64,000 bases of DNA from Spirochaetota bacterium (GTDB lineage Bacteria; Spirochaetota; UBA4802; JAGODF01): NCBI GenBank assembly GCA_029974015.1, contig JARKUF010000007.1, forward strand, positions 1-64,000, in the 5' to 3' direction. Made by a program: the position numbers and the translations under genes. Of the stretch, positions 60,701-64,000 are shown one piece after another (the stretch's first letter is position 1; every line of letters starts with the position of its first letter). The notes beneath the pieces are model-generated. The model was given only the letters and a program-made list of their open reading frames with translations. It had not been told where the DNA came from and did not search any database.

Positions 60701-60797
60701 GGAACCACTCAAAATTTAATTTTGAGGTTTCCATAAATAGCGACTTCCGGCATACTCAGAATTTGAGCTTTCCCGCCCGCCTTCGGCAGGAGATTAA
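60701..60797 (-). repeat. Family B two-hairpin repeat, copy B6, reverse orientation
   Basis: Read on the minus strand: cttcggcggg hairpin remnant, then ctgagtatgcc (exact with B1 and B2), then a palindromic cctcaaaattaaattttgag end. The order of parts is the same as in B1 and B2, so it is an independent inverted copy. Confidence 0.75.
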
Positions 60798-60802
60798 ACT
60801 AA

Positions 60803-60831
60803 TTGACTTTTCCCGGCAAAGATGGTATCTG
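60803..60831 (+). promoter_or_regulatory. Possible promoter of the DUF2937 gene
   Basis: TTGACT (60803-60808), a 17-base spacer and TATCTG (60826-60831), 55 bases before the start. The -10 match is moderate. Confidence 0.4.
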
Positions 60832-60886
60832 ATTCTTTTCTGCTGCGCTCTGGCCGTGACGCTGATGCAATAATGAGGAGGGGCCC

Positions 60887-61438
60887 ATGCCCGGAATAAT
60901 GAAAAAGATATTCTTGCCCGTTGACGGTCTCGCCGACAGGATCTGCGCGGTCGCCGGGGCCCTGCTCGTCATACAGGTGCCGGTTTTCATTACGCATTAT
61001 GTACAGAGGCTCGGAGGCCATGTTGACGAGCTCACGCGCGTGGTAAACCAGTACCGCGCGGCCGCCGCTGAGAACGGAAAAAGCCTGGCAGAGTACGTCG
61101 GCCGGTTCCTGGCTTCCACAGATGCCGACTTCAAGTCGGCGGGGAATAACATGCAGGCGAATATCGACCGCCTTGAGGACATACGGCAGGCCCTGGAACA
61201 TCTGACTAACAGCGGCCCGGTGGCGAAGTTTTTCTACTTTCTAAAGGATATCGACATTGAGATAGCCCGGGCCGCTTTGAGGAATTACACACCCGGATTG
61301 AACATCTCTCTCGAAGGGGCGGTATACGCCCTCTGCGGGCTTCTCCTGGGGACCCTGGCCTATTTTGGCGTAAAAAAGCTTGTGGCGCTCCTCGTAAGGA
61401 AGGTCTTCAAGCGCGGCGCGAGGGAGCCGGGAAGATGA
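60887..61438 (+). CDS. DUF2937-family membrane protein
   Basis: 183 residues. An N-terminal membrane segment followed by the family-typical HYVQRLGGHVDELTRVVNQY, a helical part, and a C-terminal membrane helix (GAVYALCGLLLGTLAYFGVK) with a basic tail. Function unknown. GAGGAGGGG precedes the ATG. It stands alone, next to a family B repeat. Confidence 0.75.
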   Translation: MPGIMKKIFLPVDGLADRICAVAGALLVIQVPVFITHYVQRLGGHVDELTRVVNQYRAAAAENGKSLAEYVGRFLASTDADFKSAGNNMQANIDRLEDIRQALEHLTNSGPVAKFFYFLKDIDIEIARAALRNYTPGLNISLEGAVYALCGLLLGTLAYFGVKKLVALLVRKVFKRGAREPGR

Positions 61439-61539
61439 TAGTGGGCATCGCCTGGGGCGGGCCTTCTAATCGGGCATAAAGCGCGATTTCCCCCGCGCCG
61501 GTCCACCCTGTACCGGAGCAGATGAAGTAAAATATGCCG

Positions 61540-61575
61540 CCCTGCGGGGAAGGGGCGTTCCCGTTCCCCGCAGGG
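61540..61575. terminator. Hairpin between convergent genes
   Basis: ccctgcggggaa pairs perfectly with ttccccgcaggg across a 12-base loop, between the DUF2937 gene and the oxidoreductase gene. No T-run. Confidence 0.6.
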
Positions 61576-61584
61576 TCACATGTC

Positions 61585-62973
61585 CTAATTGGCCCGTGCC
61601 TGTTTCGGGCTTTTCACCATCCTTTCTTCGGCCCTGACCTTGCCTGCCAGCATTTTACCGCAGAGCTTCGAAAAGGCCATGATTGCCAGAGACGGCGGGG
61701 CCCCGGGGGACACCGGAAGGACACTGCCGTCGCAGACGTACAGGTTCTCATGCTCGGTCCTGAAATTCCGGTCCACAATGAGCCCCATGGCGGCGGTGCC
61801 GCCGGGATGGCCGCCAATCATCTCGGCCACGGCGATGGAGGAAGGTTTTATTCCGGCCTTAATCAGTATTTCTTTGGATATTTCAGTCCCCTTGTTCATC
61901 CTTCTTATGTCGTCGCTGTCGAGGGGCTTTGTGAACTTGCCGTTCTTAAACACGTTCCCGTTCGGATTGTCGCCCAGCTTTACGAAAAGGCCTATGCCGC
62001 GCTTCATCAGCGGAAGCATCTTAAGCGCGTTTTTCCTCATGGTCTTGATTCTCGAAAAATTGCTCAGCAGGGAATACGACCCGCCCACGTTTCCAATAAT
62101 GAAACCGTCACTGTGTTCGAAGTCCTCCGTGGCGTGGGAGAAGGTCATCTCCCTCCATGCTCCGCCGCTACTGTCGGGGGCATAGCCCGTGACCACATTC
62201 ATAGGATCCATGAAAAAACTTTCACCTACGTTTTTCATTCCAGAACGGAGGAGTATAGCCGGAGTTCCGATGCCGCCGGCCGAAAGGACGATTTTGTCGG
62301 CATTAAAAACCTTGCCGTTTTTCATTTTAACCCCAATGGCCTTTCCCTTCTTGTCGAAAATAATCCTGTCCACCGGAGACGATATCAGCAGGTCGGCCCC
62401 TTTTTCCATGGCTTCTTCGACAAAAACCCTGGTGGTCCACTTGGCGTTTCTCGGACATCCCATCATGCACCAGTCGCAACCCACCAGGCATTCATCGGGA
62501 TCGATGAATTTTTCCTGCGCCCTGAAGGTGATGCCCATTTTGGCCGCGGCCTCGCGCACCTTTTTCCCGCCGCTGGCTTTCTCAAAAAACCTCTCCGGGA
62601 GGGTCTTTACGCCAATCTCTTTTTTAAGCTCCGTGACCTCTTTTCTGAAATCGAGTCCCATCTTTTCGTAGAGAAATTCCGGAGGGTCGAACACATTGCC
62701 ATTGTACACCATCGACGAACCGCCGACGGTCATGCCCCGGGCGACGATGACGCCCTCCCGCGACCTGCTGAACATCAGATAGTTTTTTAGAATGCGGATC
62801 CCTAAAAGTGATCCCAGGGCGTGCTTATGCCAGGCCCCGGCCTCTAACATGAGGGTGCTTTTACCGGCAAGGGCAAGTTCCCTCGCCACAGTACCGCCCC
62901 CGGGCCCGGTCCCTATAACGATGTATTCGTAGTTTTCCTTCAGCTTCTTCGTCCGTCCCATTGTCTTCGACAT
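61585..62973 (-). CDS. GMC-like FAD oxidoreductase with Cys cluster
   Basis: 462 residues. FAD site EYIVIGTGPGGGTVARELAL, VARGMTVGGSSMVYNG, and the C-terminal GHPGGTAAMG with CDGSVLPVSPGAPPSLAIMA. Cys162, Cys166, Cys169 and Cys173 (CLVGCDWCMMGCP) could hold an iron-sulfur cluster, as in bacterial GMC relatives and not in classic flavin oxidases. The substrate may be an alcohol or sterol-like compound; it is not known. Confidence 0.82.
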   Translation of the reverse strand: MSKTMGRTKKLKENYEYIVIGTGPGGGTVARELALAGKSTLMLEAGAWHKHALGSLLGIRILKNYLMFSRSREGVIVARGMTVGGSSMVYNGNVFDPPEFLYEKMGLDFRKEVTELKKEIGVKTLPERFFEKASGGKKVREAAAKMGITFRAQEKFIDPDECLVGCDWCMMGCPRNAKWTTRVFVEEAMEKGADLLISSPVDRIIFDKKGKAIGVKMKNGKVFNADKIVLSAGGIGTPAILLRSGMKNVGESFFMDPMNVVTGYAPDSSGGAWREMTFSHATEDFEHSDGFIIGNVGGSYSLLSNFSRIKTMRKNALKMLPLMKRGIGLFVKLGDNPNGNVFKNGKFTKPLDSDDIRRMNKGTEISKEILIKAGIKPSSIAVAEMIGGHPGGTAAMGLIVDRNFRTEHENLYVCDGSVLPVSPGAPPSLAIMAFSKLCGKMLAGKVRAEERMVKSPKQARAN

Positions 62974-63090
62974 GTTTTTTTCTCCTCACATTTTTTCCCC
63001 GGTTTTCGGTCCCACCGCCCCTGCGTAAACGATAAGAACACAGTGCCCAATCATTCGGCCCTCACGGGGTCAAAGGGCCGAATTACGAAA

Positions 63091-63999
63091 CTACTTTACA
63101 TAATATGCCGTGCGCTCCGAACGCATAATCTCGTCATCGATCTCCTGTTTGTTTCTGATCTGTTCGAAGAAGGCCTGTATGCGGGTCTTGACCTGGCCCG
63201 AGGCCCCGCCGAGGTACTCCCTCTCAATCGCGAGCACCGGCGGGATAGTCCCCTTCTTCGATTCGCGTCTTAGACGCTCGATCTCCCATCCCCACATGTC
63301 GCAGAATTTCAGCTTCTCCACGACCACCGCGTCGGCGGAATACTCGCCCGCCATCCCGGCTATCGCCGCGAGCCTTCGCTGGAAATCGTCCATCATGCGC
63401 GGACAGGAAAGCCTCGAACCGAAATATCCGGCGGCAATCGCTTCGCGTGGGTCCCCGCTCTCTTCGACGGAGTGGGAGTACAGCCTGGACCCCATGCAGA
63501 AACCGTCGGCGACGATGACCCCGCCCGAGTCCTCGTACAGCATCAGGTGTTCCGGCTCTTCCATGCATCCGGCAAACATGATGATCCGCACATCCCCGGC
63601 GGGCGAACCGCCCCGTCCATCGACGAAGGAAATCACCTCCTCAAGGAGGGAACAAGCTGTCTCTACCGGCACCGCCGTGACGGCCATCACCACGCGGAGC
63701 ATTTCGCTCCCCGATATAAGCGAAGTTTCCCCCTTCCTCCGGTCGTCAAGGGACGAGAGGAGCCCTCTCATCCTGTTGCACAGCTTTATCGACTCGTGCA
63801 AATCTTCCCGGGTCACCTCGACGCCGAAATTCTTTTCCAATGCCGCCTTCATCAAATCGATGCTATCCACAAAGCCGCTCACCGCATTGACTCCCAGTAT
63901 GTGCGGCGCGAAGAACATGTGCAAAAATTCGGGGCCGGTTTTCGAATAGCGCCAGTTATCGAACATTCTGCGGGTGTGGTCACAGCCGTTCATGAACAC
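63091..63999 (-). CDS. 2-hydroxyacyl-CoA dehydratase/benzoyl-CoA reductase subunit, truncated by the window
   Basis: The visible 302 residues run off the right edge; a GTG at 63999 may not be the true start. Seen: NGCDHTRRMFDNWRYSKTGP, then MFAGCMEEPEHLMLYEDSGG and VIVADGFCMGSRLYSHSVEE, typical of the HgdB/BcrB-C subunits that bind iron-sulfur clusters. Such enzymes remove water from 2-hydroxyacyl-CoA or reduce aromatic CoA esters and work in strict anaerobes. The partner subunit and activator are outside the window. Confidence 0.88.
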   Translation of the reverse strand: MFMNGCDHTRRMFDNWRYSKTGPEFLHMFFAPHILGVNAVSGFVDSIDLMKAALEKNFGVEVTREDLHESIKLCNRMRGLLSSLDDRRKGETSLISGSEMLRVVMAVTAVPVETACSLLEEVISFVDGRGGSPAGDVRIIMFAGCMEEPEHLMLYEDSGGVIVADGFCMGSRLYSHSVEESGDPREAIAAGYFGSRLSCPRMMDDFQRRLAAIAGMAGEYSADAVVVEKLKFCDMWGWEIERLRRESKKGTIPPVLAIEREYLGGASGQVKTRIQAFFEQIRNKQEIDDEIMRSERTAYYVK

Positions 64000-64000
64000 C

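Overview
The window looks like a GC-rich, probably anaerobic, uncultured member of the Spirochaetota. The evidence is the gene order flbD-motA-motB-fliL-fliY-fliO-fliP-fliQ-fliR-flhB-flhA-flhF-flhG (42240 down to 28803, minus strand), with spirochaete-type FliY and FlbD, followed by a sigma-28 gene, chemotaxis genes and several outer-membrane or lipoprotein genes. No tRNA, rRNA or CRISPR array was seen.

Left part (1-7.4 kb): the end of a FadL-like porin gene, then an accessory island. The island holds a hicBA toxin-antitoxin pair, a DUF433/DUF5615 pair, and a REP-associated tyrosine transposase (RAYT) that sits among perfect palindromes sharing one core and carries one copy inside its own reading frame. 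After it come namZ, a degenerate phosphoesterase lipoprotein, an orphan OppD-type ATPase and a 65-residue Cys-rich protein gene behind a near-perfect sigma-54 promoter.

7.4-18.5 kb: comM, a papain-like protease with an adjacent chagasin-like inhibitor, a radical SAM/DUF2344 protein with rsmA, rsmI, flgM behind a sigma-28 promoter, an Fe-ADH-fold protein that lacks its metal ligands, cheW and a membrane protein.

18.5-42.3 kb: one almost uninterrupted minus-strand run. It starts with a Maf-type glycosyltransferase and the flagellar motor/export genes, continues through flhF, flhG, the sigma factor, a FapA/DUF342 protein, a SwrB-like protein, cheR, cheD and yicC, then remA, gmk, rpoZ, miaA, hfq, an SPFH gene and a 29-codon bS22-like gene, and ends at a strong terminator. 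fliM is absent from its usual place between fliL and fliY. Two copies of a two-hairpin repeat lie between motB and fliL.

42.3-64 kb: a ThiF/MoeB-type E1 enzyme, thiolase, envelope proteins, a chemoreceptor, an FAD oxidoreductase, a lipase-chaperone-like protein, lnt, an aminotransferase, an acyl-CoA synthetase, an AGCS symporter, an FGE-fold protein whose signal peptide is cut off by one base in an A8 run, vapBC, a DUF2937 protein, a GMC-like oxidoreductase and a truncated 2-hydroxyacyl-CoA dehydratase subunit at the right edge. Two families of interspersed hairpin repeats mark the window: family A (core gcgcaagcgcttgcgc) near the RAYT gene and beside flbD, and family B (cccgcccgcc hairpins) in the flagellar operon and several intergenic gaps. 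All functions are inferred from sequence read by eye; no database search was run.
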